A stretch of DNA of 64,000 nucleotides from Gammaproteobacteria bacterium (GCA_009692305.1 SHZK01000001.1:62001-126000); one strand, 5' to 3'. Numbered from the stretch's first letter, positions 55,146 to 63,463 are shown. Notes: generated by a model not told the origin, from the sequence alone. A program made the numbers and translations.

Positions 55146-56393
55146 ATGAGCTCGAAGCAATCTGATCGAAGGGAATTCCTGAAGCGCGGTGTGGCGCTGG
55201 CAAGTGGTCTTGGTCTGGGCGCGGCGACGCAGCCTGTGCTGGGCCAGTTACCCGGTCCGGAGGCGCATCAGCACGGTACCGACGAAATCGTGGCCTATGG
55301 CAAGCGTTCCCGTTTTGTGACGTCGGTGCGCATCCCCCATGGCGGTCGGCATTCTCCCGATACTTTCGGACTCGATTTTCATATTGCGGCTCCCTTGCAG
55401 GATTCAGTGGGAGTGATAACCCCCTCTTCGTTACATTATATGGGAACCACGCGTGGCTCCTTCATTCCGGACATCGATCCAGACAAACATCACCTCATGA
55501 TCCACGGCATGGTGGACAATCCTCTGGTTTTTACCATGGCGGAATTGAAACGCATGCCTTCAGTGACACGTCTGCATTTTATCGAGTGCGCGGGCAACCG
55601 TTCCAGTTCCCGTATGACAACTGTGCAGGAAACCCATGGCATGACCAGTTGCGCCGAATGGACCGGCGTACTCCTGTCCACGCTGCTCAAAGAAGCTGGC
55701 GTGCATGAAGGAGCAGACTGGATCGTGGCAGAAGGTGTCGAGGAAGTGAAAGGTGCATCGAGTCTGCCCATGACTAAGGCGATGGACGACTGTCTCGTGT
55801 GTTATGCCATGAATGGCGAAGCAGTGCGTCCCCAGCAAGGGTTTCCGCTGCGCTTGTTGGTACCTGGGTTCGAAGGCATCTTCAATGTCAAATGGCTGCG
55901 CCGCATCAAGGTGGTGGACCAGTACTACATGACCTATAACGATTACGGTCATCTGACACAGGACCCGGCCAATGCCGCACTCGGATACCAGATCGGACCT
56001 AAATCAGTTATCACTTATCCATCCGGTGGGCAGCAATTACCCGGACATGGATTCTACGAGGTCAGTGGTCTGGCCTGGTCCGGCGGCGGCGCTGTCAGCC
56101 GTGTAGAAGTCTCCACTGATGGCGGTCGCACATGGATGGACGCGGAAATTCGCGGCACGGCACATCCTATGGCGCATACCCGCTTTACGTTCCAGTGGAA
56201 CTGGGATGGAACAGAGTCTGAATTGCAATCACGTTGCACTGATGATATTGGCCAGGTGCAACCATCCCGAGCGCAAGTCGCGGAGTTCTGGAACATTCCA
56301 GCGGGTCAGCCGTTCAGTGTGAAGGGCCAGGACAATTCGATTCAGCCATGGAGGGTGGCGAGCGACGGGAGCGTGCATAATGCGATTGCTTAA
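55146..56393 (+). CDS. soxC: Sulfite dehydrogenase molybdopterin subunit, SoxC-like
   Basis: A 415-residue protein with a Tat signal: 'RREFLKRG' (residues 8-15) and a hydrophobic stretch to 'VLGQ'. The SUOX fold has the molybdenum-ligand Cys in 'FIECAGNRSSS' (about residue 140), then 'EWTGVLLSTLLKEAG', 'DCLVCYAMNGEAVRPQQGFP' and 'VPGFEGIFNVKWLRRIKV', the standard landmarks of SoxC, and a C-terminal dimerisation domain. It oxidises sulfite or bound sulfane sulfur in the periplasm. The cytochrome subunit gene overlaps its 3' end by 14 bases. No soxXYZAB genes are in view, so the role may be sulfite detoxification only. Confidence 0.9.
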   Translation: MSSKQSDRREFLKRGVALASGLGLGAATQPVLGQLPGPEAHQHGTDEIVAYGKRSRFVTSVRIPHGGRHSPDTFGLDFHIAAPLQDSVGVITPSSLHYMGTTRGSFIPDIDPDKHHLMIHGMVDNPLVFTMAELKRMPSVTRLHFIECAGNRSSSRMTTVQETHGMTSCAEWTGVLLSTLLKEAGVHEGADWIVAEGVEEVKGASSLPMTKAMDDCLVCYAMNGEAVRPQQGFPLRLLVPGFEGIFNVKWLRRIKVVDQYYMTYNDYGHLTQDPANAALGYQIGPKSVITYPSGGQQLPGHGFYEVSGLAWSGGGAVSRVEVSTDGGRTWMDAEIRGTAHPMAHTRFTFQWNWDGTESELQSRCTDDIGQVQPSRAQVAEFWNIPAGQPFSVKGQDNSIQPWRVASDGSVHNAIA

Positions 56394-56958
56394 ACAAGTA
56401 GCTGCACTGAGCCTGTTACCTCTGCTGCTGCTGGGAGTAACTGCGCAAGCGCAGTCACCTACCTATGGTGTTGGCAGAGCCCCGACTGAAGTCGAAGTTC
56501 GCGCCTGGGATATTGCCATCAGCCCCACAGGAGAAGAATTGCCTGTGGGAAGCGGCACTGTCGATAAGGGTTCGGAACTCTATCTGTCAAAAGCCTGCGC
56601 CGGTTGCCATGGCACCACCGGTTCTGGAGGCATTGCGCCTCGCTTGGTGAAGGATGATGTTGGACCCGATGTCGATCCATGGCGCTTTGGCCGAGTACTG
56701 CCAATTCGTTCACCCTATGCCACCACGGTTTGGGATTTTATCAATCGTGCCATGCCGCTCGGTCAAGAGGGAACACTCACGCCGGATGAGGTGTACTCGC
56801 TGACAGCATACTTGCTGTTCTTGAATGATGTTATTGCAGATGGCACCGTCCTCGATGAGAAGAGTCTGCCCCTGATCGAAATGCCCAATCGAGATAACTG
56901 GGCACAGGTCCCGGATTGGTTTCCGCGCCAACCGCGACTATATGGCTACCCCTACTAG
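56380..56958 (+). CDS. soxD: Cytochrome c subunit of sulfite dehydrogenase, SoxD-like
   Basis: A 192-residue exported c-type cytochrome (signal peptide to 'TAQAQ', residue 25) with haem motif CAGCH (73-77). Met ligands are available in 'NRAMPLGQEG' (about 122) as in SoxD. It has one haem domain, as the shorter SoxD-type partners do. The 14-base overlap with the SoxC-like gene implies coupled synthesis. It takes electrons from the molybdenum centre and hands them to the respiratory chain. Confidence 0.88.
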   Translation: MRLLKQVAALSLLPLLLLGVTAQAQSPTYGVGRAPTEVEVRAWDIAISPTGEELPVGSGTVDKGSELYLSKACAGCHGTTGSGGIAPRLVKDDVGPDVDPWRFGRVLPIRSPYATTVWDFINRAMPLGQEGTLTPDEVYSLTAYLLFLNDVIADGTVLDEKSLPLIEMPNRDNWAQVPDWFPRQPRLYGYPY

Positions 56959-56965
56959 AAAATAC

Positions 56966-57023
56966 AAAAAAGGTGTCAGATTTATTTATCTAAAATAGGT
57001 TAAATAAATCTGACACCTTTTTT
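56966..57023. repeat. REP-like inverted repeat, GGTGTCAGATTTATTT family
   Basis: A perfect 23-base stem: AAAAAAGGTGTCAGATTTATTTA (arm 56966-56988) and its complement (57001-57023), loop 12 bases. The most perfect copy of the family. It can end transcription after the SoxD-like gene in both directions. Confidence 0.9.
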
Positions 57024-57085
57024 TATTTTGTTGCATCTACGGGTGGCAACACACTTTTTAAGAGGCGCAGGAACAAGACTCCCAG

Positions 57086-58720
57086 ATGATCAGGTTCACT
57101 CCTAACACTCTGGGCGTAGCAAATCTGCGCGGCGACCTCTTCGGCGGTATCACTACCGCCATCATCGCATTGCCGTTGGCGCTGGCGTTTGGAGTGGCTT
57201 CGGGAGCAGGACCAATTGCCGGACTCTATGGCGCCATCTGTCTCGGTTTTTTCGCGGCATGGTTCGGCGGAACTCCTGCGCAAATTTCCGGTCCGACCGG
57301 GCCGGTCACTATTGTAGCGGCGTCAATCTTCACGCAATACGCGGGCGAGCCGGCACTGGCCTTCACAGTCATTATGCTGGCTGGTGCCTTTCAGATCATG
57401 CTCGGGCTGGCTCGAATTGGGCGGTACATCAACTTAATGCCCTATCCGGTGATCTCTGGTTTCATGTCCGGTATTGGCTGCATCATAATCATCATGCAAC
57501 TGGCACCATTTCTGGGTTACCCCACCACCTCGAATGTAGTAAGTGCATTGTCTGTGTTTCCAACGGAAATTGGCAACCTGAATGCCGACGCCTTGGTGGT
57601 GGGAGTCATTACATTCCTGATAATTGTAATCACTCCCCGCCATGTCTCCCGACTTTTCCCCTCACCGCTGCTGGCTCTGCTGCTAGGTACGGCGCTGGCG
57701 CTGTGGTTAAGCGATGCGCCAGTTCTCGGCGAGATCCCCTCCGCAATGCCCACCCTGCACGCACCCGAGTTGCCATTAAGCAGACTTGGGGAAATGCTGG
57801 TATTTGCCGCGATTATTGGTTCGCTGGGGTCGATCGACAGCCTGTTGACCTCACTGGTTGCAGATAACGTTACGCGCACATTTCATAATTCCGACAAGGA
57901 ACTGGTCGGGCAGGGCATCGGCAATTTTGTGGCAGGTCTGTTGGGAGGTATTCCCGGCGCAGGTGCGACCATTCGCACCCTGACTAACATCAAGGCCGGG
58001 GGTCGCACACCATTGTCAGGCATGACGCATTCGTTGGTGCTTTTGATAATCATGTTTGGTCTTGGCCCGCTGGTCGCGTTTGTTCCTCATGCGGTATTGG
58101 CCGGCTTGCTACTCAAAGTTGGCATTGATGTCATTGACTGGCGCTTCCTGAATCGCTTTATGAAGTTGCCCCGCATCGACCAGACGTTAATGGTCGTGGT
58201 ACTGCTGTTGACGGTATTCGTGGATGTCATCACCGCAGTTGGAGTTGGTGTCGTACTGGCCAGTCTCGCTCTGGTAAAAGAGACTGCCGAATTGCAGGTG
58301 AATGCAATCAGCGCGATTGCCGAACCAGGTACTGCGAAATTTCTGAAGCCGAAGGAAGACCGCTTGCTCAAGGAATGCCAGGGCAAGGTGTTGTTCTTGC
58401 ATATGTCCGGGCTGATCAGCTTCGGTGCCGCCAGTGAACTCACCAGACGCATGGCGACCCAGAAAGAATACGAAATTTACATTATTGATTTGACTGAGGT
58501 GAATCTCATCGACGGTAGCGCCGCTTTAGCGCTCGATGAAATCATTGAGCGAGCCATTGCATCCAATCACGTAGTGCTCATGGCAGGACTCAATCTAACG
58601 GTGGCCCGGCGCCTGAGGCAAATTGGAGTACTTGACCGACCGCGTGAAACCGAGCGCTTTCCCAGTCGCAAAGGGGCACTGCGTTTTGCGGTGGCGAAGA
58701 TTCAGCAATCCGCCGGCTAG
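57086..58720 (+). CDS. SulP-family anion transporter with STAS domain
   Basis: A full 544-residue SulP protein: ten or more hydrophobic segments with 'GGITTAIIALPLALAFGVASG' at the start, 'FGGTPAQISGPTGPVTIVAA' (about 57-76) and 'GSIDSLLTSLVADNVT' in the core, and a C-terminal STAS domain (about 435-525, 'IIDLTEVNLIDGSAALAL'). These carriers move sulfate, bicarbonate or related anions. It lies downstream of the SoxCD-like genes in the same direction, so sulfate export or exchange is plausible, though a bicarbonate role cannot be excluded. Only the REP hairpin lies between. It is the only intact SulP gene in the window. Confidence 0.92.
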   Translation: MIRFTPNTLGVANLRGDLFGGITTAIIALPLALAFGVASGAGPIAGLYGAICLGFFAAWFGGTPAQISGPTGPVTIVAASIFTQYAGEPALAFTVIMLAGAFQIMLGLARIGRYINLMPYPVISGFMSGIGCIIIIMQLAPFLGYPTTSNVVSALSVFPTEIGNLNADALVVGVITFLIIVITPRHVSRLFPSPLLALLLGTALALWLSDAPVLGEIPSAMPTLHAPELPLSRLGEMLVFAAIIGSLGSIDSLLTSLVADNVTRTFHNSDKELVGQGIGNFVAGLLGGIPGAGATIRTLTNIKAGGRTPLSGMTHSLVLLIIMFGLGPLVAFVPHAVLAGLLLKVGIDVIDWRFLNRFMKLPRIDQTLMVVVLLLTVFVDVITAVGVGVVLASLALVKETAELQVNAISAIAEPGTAKFLKPKEDRLLKECQGKVLFLHMSGLISFGAASELTRRMATQKEYEIYIIDLTEVNLIDGSAALALDEIIERAIASNHVVLMAGLNLTVARRLRQIGVLDRPRETERFPSRKGALRFAVAKIQQSAG

Positions 58721-58787
58721 TTACGGCACCACATCTGCCAGCTAATTGTATTTGCATTATCTTTGAGAGTGATGCTAAATAGATATT

Positions 58788-58803
58788 AATATGATATCAT
58801 ATT
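58788..58803. promoter_or_regulatory. Perfect 16-base palindrome, operator candidate for the SPFH-RHH operon
   Basis: AATATGATATCATATT is its own reverse complement and lies 25 bases before the ATG at 58829, within the likely promoter. The operon's second gene encodes a ribbon-helix-helix protein, a class that binds such short palindromes, so autoregulation is a fair guess. Confidence 0.6.
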
Positions 58804-58828
58804 GTATGACTTTAATGAGGATAAGTAC

Positions 58829-59686
58829 ATGATTACTGAGCAAAAAGCGTCAACCCGTAGCGGCTATTTCATGGTCTTTGCCCTGTTCTTATCCCAGCTG
58901 CTAACGGTAGCTCTGGTTATCGTTGCCCCGGTATTGCTCAAGCTGATCGGGGCATTGCTTGGCATTGCAGTCTTTATATGCTGGTTTGGTTTGTTCATCG
59001 TGGCACCGAACCAGGGCAAGATCCTGCAGCTGTTCGGCAAGTACGTGGGCACAGAGCACACCACAGGGCTGCGCTGGGCCAACCCTTTCTATTATCCGAA
59101 GCGGGAAATCTCGCTGCGCATTCGCAATTTTGAAAGCAGCAAGTTGAAAGTGAATGATGCCAGCGGCAATCGAATTGAGATCGCTGCCGTAATCGTGTGG
59201 AAAGTGGTCGACTCGGCGGAAGCGTTTTTCGAAGTGGATGATTATGAAAGCTTCGTGACGATCCAGAGCGAATCAGCCTTGCGCAATCTGGCGAATTCAT
59301 ACCCCTACGAGGCGCACAAGGAAGGTGAAATCACCTTGCGCAGCGATCCGCTCGAGATTGCAGCAAAACTGCAAGTGGAAGTTCAGGAACGATTGCAGAA
59401 GGCCGGTGTAGCAGTAATTGAGGCGCGCATCAGTCATCTGGCGTATGCACAAGAGATGGCGCAAGCGATGTTACGCAAGCAACAGGCCGGAGCGGTATTG
59501 GCTGCACGACAACTTATTGTGAGGGGAGCAGTCGAGATCGTGACTGAAGCGCTCACAACACTCACCCGAGATCACAACTTCGAACTGGATGATGAGCGGC
59601 GAGCGAGCATGGTGAGCAATTTGCTCGTGGTAATTTGCAGTGAGCAGCACACGCAGCCAGTGATCAATGCGGGTTCACTCTACTAA
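58829..59686 (+). CDS. SPFH/band 7 domain membrane protein
   Basis: ATG 58829 is chosen for its GAGG eight bases upstream. The 285-residue product has two N-terminal hydrophobic segments (about 14-36 and 38-60), then an SPFH domain ('GLRWANPFYYPKREISLRIRN', 'VIVWKVVDSAEAFFEVDDYE') and a C-terminal coiled coil with 'EARISHLAYAQEMAQAMLRKQQA'. Such proteins (stomatin/flotillin-like) form large ring assemblies on the membrane; the role is unknown. The stop overlaps the next start by one base (TAATG), a tight pair with a small DNA-binding-like protein. Confidence 0.9.
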   Translation: MITEQKASTRSGYFMVFALFLSQLLTVALVIVAPVLLKLIGALLGIAVFICWFGLFIVAPNQGKILQLFGKYVGTEHTTGLRWANPFYYPKREISLRIRNFESSKLKVNDASGNRIEIAAVIVWKVVDSAEAFFEVDDYESFVTIQSESALRNLANSYPYEAHKEGEITLRSDPLEIAAKLQVEVQERLQKAGVAVIEARISHLAYAQEMAQAMLRKQQAGAVLAARQLIVRGAVEIVTEALTTLTRDHNFELDDERRASMVSNLLVVICSEQHTQPVINAGSLY

Positions 59687-59886
59687 TGAGTAAAAAAGCC
59701 TATCCGTTGCGAATCAATGACCAGGTGCTCGCTGCATTGCAGCGCTGGGCGGATGACGATCTGCGCAGTCTTAATGCGCAGATCGAATTCGTGTTGCGGG
59801 ATGCGCTGGTGAAATCCGGTCGGGTCAAGCTGGTGCAAAAAGTCGTGACTGATGTTGAAGAGCTGGACAAGGAAGAAAACGACTAG
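59686..59886 (+). CDS. Arc-type ribbon-helix-helix protein
   Basis: A 66-residue protein with the short beta-strand 'YPLRINDQVLAALQRWADDD' (residues 6-25) followed by 'LRSLNAQIEFVLRDALVKSG', typical of Arc/MetJ-like ribbon-helix-helix DNA-binding proteins. It is fused by one-base overlap to the SPFH gene. Members next to SPFH genes are common and may repress the pair. The palindrome at 58788 is a candidate binding site. Its own acidic C-terminus ('ELDKEEND') is not part of the fold. Confidence 0.8.
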   Translation: MSKKAYPLRINDQVLAALQRWADDDLRSLNAQIEFVLRDALVKSGRVKLVQKVVTDVEELDKEEND

Positions 59887-60425
59887 CGATCGATCCTGGT
59901 CATTTTCGAACCTTCGAATGTGAGGTTATACATCAACCCCTTGTTGGAAAAAATAAAGCCAATTATGGGTTGCTGCGCCGAATTCGAACTGATTTCTTCG
60001 GCGGCACCAAACTCAACTATCGCGACACTACCATCTACACCGGCTTCCCAGCCGTCACTGCTGCGAAACTTGTCCAGTGCTTGACCGTCCATGAACATAT
60101 TAATTTGCGACTTCACCTGAGCGCCCAATTGGAAGCCGATGGAAGCTGACGCAGTGTTGTAGTAAGCCACCGTGCTGCCACCGAAAATTAATGCGCCCTC
60201 ACCATATTCGCCACCAATACCTATGCCGGCCTTGATAACGCGAGGGAACACCAGCATGCCAGCAGCCTATTGTGCCAGTTTCTGCCCAGCATTCGAGGTG
60301 GCGTAGAATTCGGTCAGTGTTGCTGCGACATTTGCATCGATCTCTGCCTTCGATGCGGCAAATACAGTTGCACTCAGGAATAGTGTGCACAATGCAATCA
60401 GGGAATTGCGTAAAGTCTGCGACAT
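59883..60425 (-). pseudogene. Secreted SYLF (lipid-binding) protein with one internal amber codon
   Basis: ATG 60425 opens a signal peptide ('LIALCTLFLSATVFAASK'); the N-terminal helical part ends 'SNAGQKLAQ' and then codon 53 is TAG (60269-60267). Reading on without a shift gives 'AAGMLVFPRVIKAGIGIGGE', 'GALIFGGSTVAYYNTASASI' and the rest of a complete SYLF domain to 59883. Total 181 codons, normal for the family. In homologues this position usually holds Lys or another residue before 'AAG'. The domain itself is undamaged, so the stop looks recent. An internal ATG at 60257 could give a cytoplasmic product without signal. SYLF domains bind membranes. Confidence 0.85.
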
Positions 60426-60602
60426 GAGTTTACCTCTGCATGCAAGTAATGCGTTGGATTATGCGCAATGCAATTGTAATTGCAAGAAAATAGAATCTCA
60501 CTTTCAAGCATTGATTTCAATGTCGTTGACTAACGCAGGGATAGTTACTACTCTTGCCCGAAATCAATAAAAACCCGTGCTGGCAGGCATCAGGAGGAAA
60601 GT

Positions 60603-61019
60603 ATGAATATTCGTCGATGGCTGCTTGCAATAGCAGCCACTGCGGGATTCGCGTTACTGGTTACACCCGGCTTCGCGCACCACTCAAGTACGCCTTTTTA
60701 CGATTCATCCAAAAGCGTCAGCATCGAAGGTACAGTAGCCCGCTTTATGTTCAAGAATCCCCACGCTTTTCTGTATCTGAATGTAACTGATGCGAGCGGT
60801 GCTACTGCCGAATGGCAGGTCGAACTGGGCGCTCCAGTTAGTTTGAGCCGTACTGGCTGGACTCCGGATACGCTGCCAGTAGGCATGGTAGTTAAAGTTA
60901 CTGGACCGCCAGCACGCACTGAAGGTGCTACCGGCGTGCTCGGTCGTCGCATGACACGTGCTGATGACAGCCCGATAGTTTCAGGTGGACGCGTCGAAGA
61001 AGTAACACCGCCTCGCTAG
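60603..61019 (+). CDS. DUF6152 family exported protein
   Basis: A 138-residue protein with a signal peptide (to 'PGFAHH', about residue 25). The mature part starts with 'HHSSTPFYD', then 'EGTVARFMFKNPHAFLYL' and 'WQVELGAPVSLSRTGWTPD', the landmarks of the DUF6152 family, which has conserved His residues suggestive of metal binding. Function unknown. It precedes, by 74 bases and in the same direction, a gene whose homologues often accompany DUF6152 genes, and a cytochrome b561. Confidence 0.8.
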   Translation: MNIRRWLLAIAATAGFALLVTPGFAHHSSTPFYDSSKSVSIEGTVARFMFKNPHAFLYLNVTDASGATAEWQVELGAPVSLSRTGWTPDTLPVGMVVKVTGPPARTEGATGVLGRRMTRADDSPIVSGGRVEEVTPPR

Positions 61020-61093
61020 TAAATCAAATCACATGCTGGTAGCTGCCGATGCAAACACCGGCAGTGAATCTAGAATAATAAGCAGGAGGAATT

Positions 61094-61882
61094 ATGCAGG
61101 CTATCGTACAAGCTGACACAGCAGGGCTCGCTCGCAATTTATCTTTAGCGACGGAATTTCCATCATTTATATCGCGATCTATCGTGTTATTGCTGGTGGC
61201 ACTTGTCGGGCAAACTTTTTTCACCCAGACCCTCAGTGCCCAGCCTGCCAACTTGCCTGATTTGACTGGAATTTGGGACGGCGGTGGTCGCGCGCGGCCG
61301 GTAAACGGCGAAAATATTCCCTGGGGCGAAGACAATTTCCCGGTTTTGAATGAGCGCGCATTGGCATATCAGCAAGTGTGGGAAGAAATCATGGCGCCGA
61401 AATACGATTGCCAGCCAGCTTCTTCACCGGCGCTTCAGTATGATCCTTATCATATGGAAGTAACACAATGGCCAGATCGTGTGTTGTTTCGCTACGAGAA
61501 AGACGATCAACTGCGCACAGTCTGGCTTGACGGTCGGCAACCGAGCGCTGTGAACTTCAGCGTACAGGGATTTTCCGTTGGTCATTACGAAGGCGATGCA
61601 CTGATTGTTACTACGACCAATTTCGTGTTCGATGTCGCTGGATTCGATGACTACAATGGTATTCCCTCGTCGTCACAGAAAACAGTTACCGAGCGTTACT
61701 GGCGCGATGGTGATGATCTGCGTATAACCCTGACTGTGGAAGATCCGATGTTTCTGCGCGCGCCTGCTTCATATACCACGCGCTGGATTCCGGCGGCCAA
61801 GGGCTACAAGATCGCCGCTTATGAATGTGATGCCGAATCTTCACGTGCTATGATCAAGTTCTTTCCGTCGAAATATAAATAA
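61094..61882 (+). CDS. Secreted protein of unknown function, partner of DUF6152
   Basis: A 262-residue protein with AGGAGG at the start. A hydrophobic segment (about residues 26-42, ending 'LSAQPA') should act as a signal peptide after a longer N-region. The mature part has 'LPDLTGIWDGGGRARP' (about 50), 'PYHMEVTQWPDRVLFRYE', 'GFSVGHYEGDALIVTTTNF' and 'TERYWRDGDDLRITLTVEDP' (about 200). The pattern 'GIW...', 'RxVWLDGR' and 'HYEGDALIV' is common in a family found beside DUF6152 genes; no function is known. It lies in a four-gene set with the b561 cytochrome. Confidence 0.7.
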   Translation: MQAIVQADTAGLARNLSLATEFPSFISRSIVLLLVALVGQTFFTQTLSAQPANLPDLTGIWDGGGRARPVNGENIPWGEDNFPVLNERALAYQQVWEEIMAPKYDCQPASSPALQYDPYHMEVTQWPDRVLFRYEKDDQLRTVWLDGRQPSAVNFSVQGFSVGHYEGDALIVTTTNFVFDVAGFDDYNGIPSSSQKTVTERYWRDGDDLRITLTVEDPMFLRAPASYTTRWIPAAKGYKIAAYECDAESSRAMIKFFPSKYK

Positions 61883-61908
61883 CATTACCTTCCCAATAAA
61901 CAGATGTT

Positions 61909-62421
61909 ATGACCAAACGAAGTTCACTGTTCGATAAGCCGGACTCGTTTGGTTGGATATCCATAGCCCTGCACTGGTCAACTGCATTGGCTATAGTCGC
62001 TCTCTGGTTTGTTGGCAAGAGTATTGCTTTCCAGGCAGAAGAAGCTCTGGATGCACGGCGCTCTCTGCATATTACTCTTGGGTTGATTTTCTGGCTGCCA
62101 CTCGCGGCAAGAATCGCGTGGCGAATTCTGGTAGCCCATCCACACGCAAGCGGTCAATCCAGGCTTACCCATAATCTGGCGCGAACTGCGCACTATCTGC
62201 TGCTGGCGCTGTTGCTGTTGATGCTGGTTTCCGGGCCATTGCTTGCTTGGCTGGCACCGGGAAAGGCTGGTATTACTGAAGTGCTATTGTTCGTGCATGC
62301 GAATACTGCTTTGGTATTGGCAATGCTGGTTGGACTGCACGTGCTCGCTGCATTGAAGCATTTGATGTTTCACGAGGACGAGACGATTGCGCGTATCTTC
62401 CTGCCACGCAAAGACAATTAA
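61909..62421 (+). CDS. Cytochrome b561 family protein
   Basis: A 170-residue membrane protein with four hydrophobic helices. Haem-ligand histidines are in 'ISIALHWST' (helix 1), 'RRSLHITLG' (helix 2) and 'VGLHVLAALKH' (helix 4). This matches bacterial CybB-like cytochrome b561, a di-haem protein that exchanges electrons with quinol in the inner membrane. It starts 26 bases after the previous gene. It may serve as the electron carrier for the secreted proteins upstream; that is only a suggestion from position. Confidence 0.9.
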   Translation: MTKRSSLFDKPDSFGWISIALHWSTALAIVALWFVGKSIAFQAEEALDARRSLHITLGLIFWLPLAARIAWRILVAHPHASGQSRLTHNLARTAHYLLLALLLLMLVSGPLLAWLAPGKAGITEVLLFVHANTALVLAMLVGLHVLAALKHLMFHEDETIARIFLPRKDN

Positions 62422-62454
62422 TATTTCTGTGTGCAAACCTTGTACAAGTATCGC

Positions 62455-62949
62455 TTAACCGTAAGTGTCCCCCACGTAAGGCAGTAGCCGTCCGCATACA
62501 AGCACTCCGCTCCAAATCGTCAGTGAGGCATAGGCCACGAATCGTGCGATCGGTGGCGTTGCATTGGCCGAATTCCAGGTGTGAATCACTGGATGAATTT
62601 TCCAGTAATACAGCAGTGCGTTCAATCCAGCCAAAAACACCAGTGCCATCTTGATTTGAAATCCAATATTGACCGCGTATCGCAACGGATCACCATAAAA
62701 GAACAGTATTCCGGTGATCAGGTTCAATCCGAAGCCAATAAAGACGAACGGTAATAACTGATGTGTAGCAATGAGGGGCAGCGCCTTGAAGTGCCCGGCA
62801 AGACGCAGATCGATAATGATCAATCCACCCAGCAACAATGACAAGCCGAAGAAATGAGTAATCTCCAGTATCGGCCAGATCCAATAGGTTGCCTCAATCC
62901 ACATAGTGAGGGGACTGTCGACGATGAATGCTGCTATCCATTCCAACAT
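62455..62949 (-). CDS. DUF6644-type membrane protein, second of a pair
   Basis: A 164-residue protein with four or five hydrophobic segments. It opens 'MLEWIAAFIVDSPLTMWIEA' and includes 'EITHFFGLSLLLGGLIIIDL' (about 29-48) with 'H' and 'D..R' residues in membrane helices, and 'GILFFYGDPLRYAVNIGFQIK' (about 79-99). This matches DUF6644, whose members may bind haem or quinone, but no reaction is known. It lies 12 bases after a similar gene on the same strand and converges on the cytochrome b561 gene. Confidence 0.75.
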   Translation of the reverse strand: MLEWIAAFIVDSPLTMWIEATYWIWPILEITHFFGLSLLLGGLIIIDLRLAGHFKALPLIATHQLLPFVFIGFGLNLITGILFFYGDPLRYAVNIGFQIKMALVFLAGLNALLYYWKIHPVIHTWNSANATPPIARFVAYASLTIWSGVLVCGRLLPYVGDTYG

Positions 62950-62961
62950 AGCTGGCTCCGC

Positions 62962-63429
62962 TTAGAGATAGGCGACCAAACGGCCGGCGACAATGGCGCC
63001 AGCCCATAATGAGAGGGAAATCGCAGCAATCACCCGGGTAGAGTTACTGATTGCTGAGAGTCCGGTATTTGCTGCAGCTTCAACACGCAGTCGTGACTGG
63101 ATGATGCCTGCCACTGACGTGGCGATGATGATGCAACTGATCTTGATCAGGAATGCAGTATTGCCAACAAAGGTTACTGCCTGTGATGTGAACAGGAGCA
63201 CGCCGGAAATGGCATTGACGACAAAGCCGCTCCAGCCGAGCTTGCCGAGTGGCAGAAACACGGTAGGCGGGATCCCGGGGAACAGGCCGAGCAAGCGCAG
63301 ATCCCGCATCGCAAATATGCCAACCACGATGGCCAGACCAACCGCATGCAAACTAAGCAAAATGGGGTAGCCCCAGAGAGACTCGCCTACCCACAATGCC
63401 ACGCCAGTAGTTTCCAGCCAATTAAACAT
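62962..63429 (-). CDS. DUF6644-type membrane protein, first of a pair
   Basis: A 155-residue membrane protein with the same order of segments as its neighbour: 'MFNWLETTGVALWVGES' start, 'SLHAVGLAIVVGIFAMRDLR' (about 26-45) with the conserved His and Arg-Asp type residues, 'SGVLLFTSQAVTFVGNTAFLIK' (about 79-100), and a final helix. The two are paralogues by duplication and probably form one complex. Its start at 63429 is 34 bases after the stop of the M20 peptidase gene. Function unknown. Confidence 0.75.
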   Translation of the reverse strand: MFNWLETTGVALWVGESLWGYPILLSLHAVGLAIVVGIFAMRDLRLLGLFPGIPPTVFLPLGKLGWSGFVVNAISGVLLFTSQAVTFVGNTAFLIKISCIIIATSVAGIIQSRLRVEAAANTGLSAISNSTRVIAAISLSLWAGAIVAGRLVAYL

Positions 63430-63463
63430 GCAGCTTCCTTATTGTTTTCTAGACGGACCGCAA

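Noticed and set aside
1000..60425. Genetic code change with TAG as a sense codon
   Set aside because: TAG closes many genes at the family's normal end, including CurA-type reductase, M16 peptidase, MacB ATPase and the intact SulP; a general reassignment is not supported.
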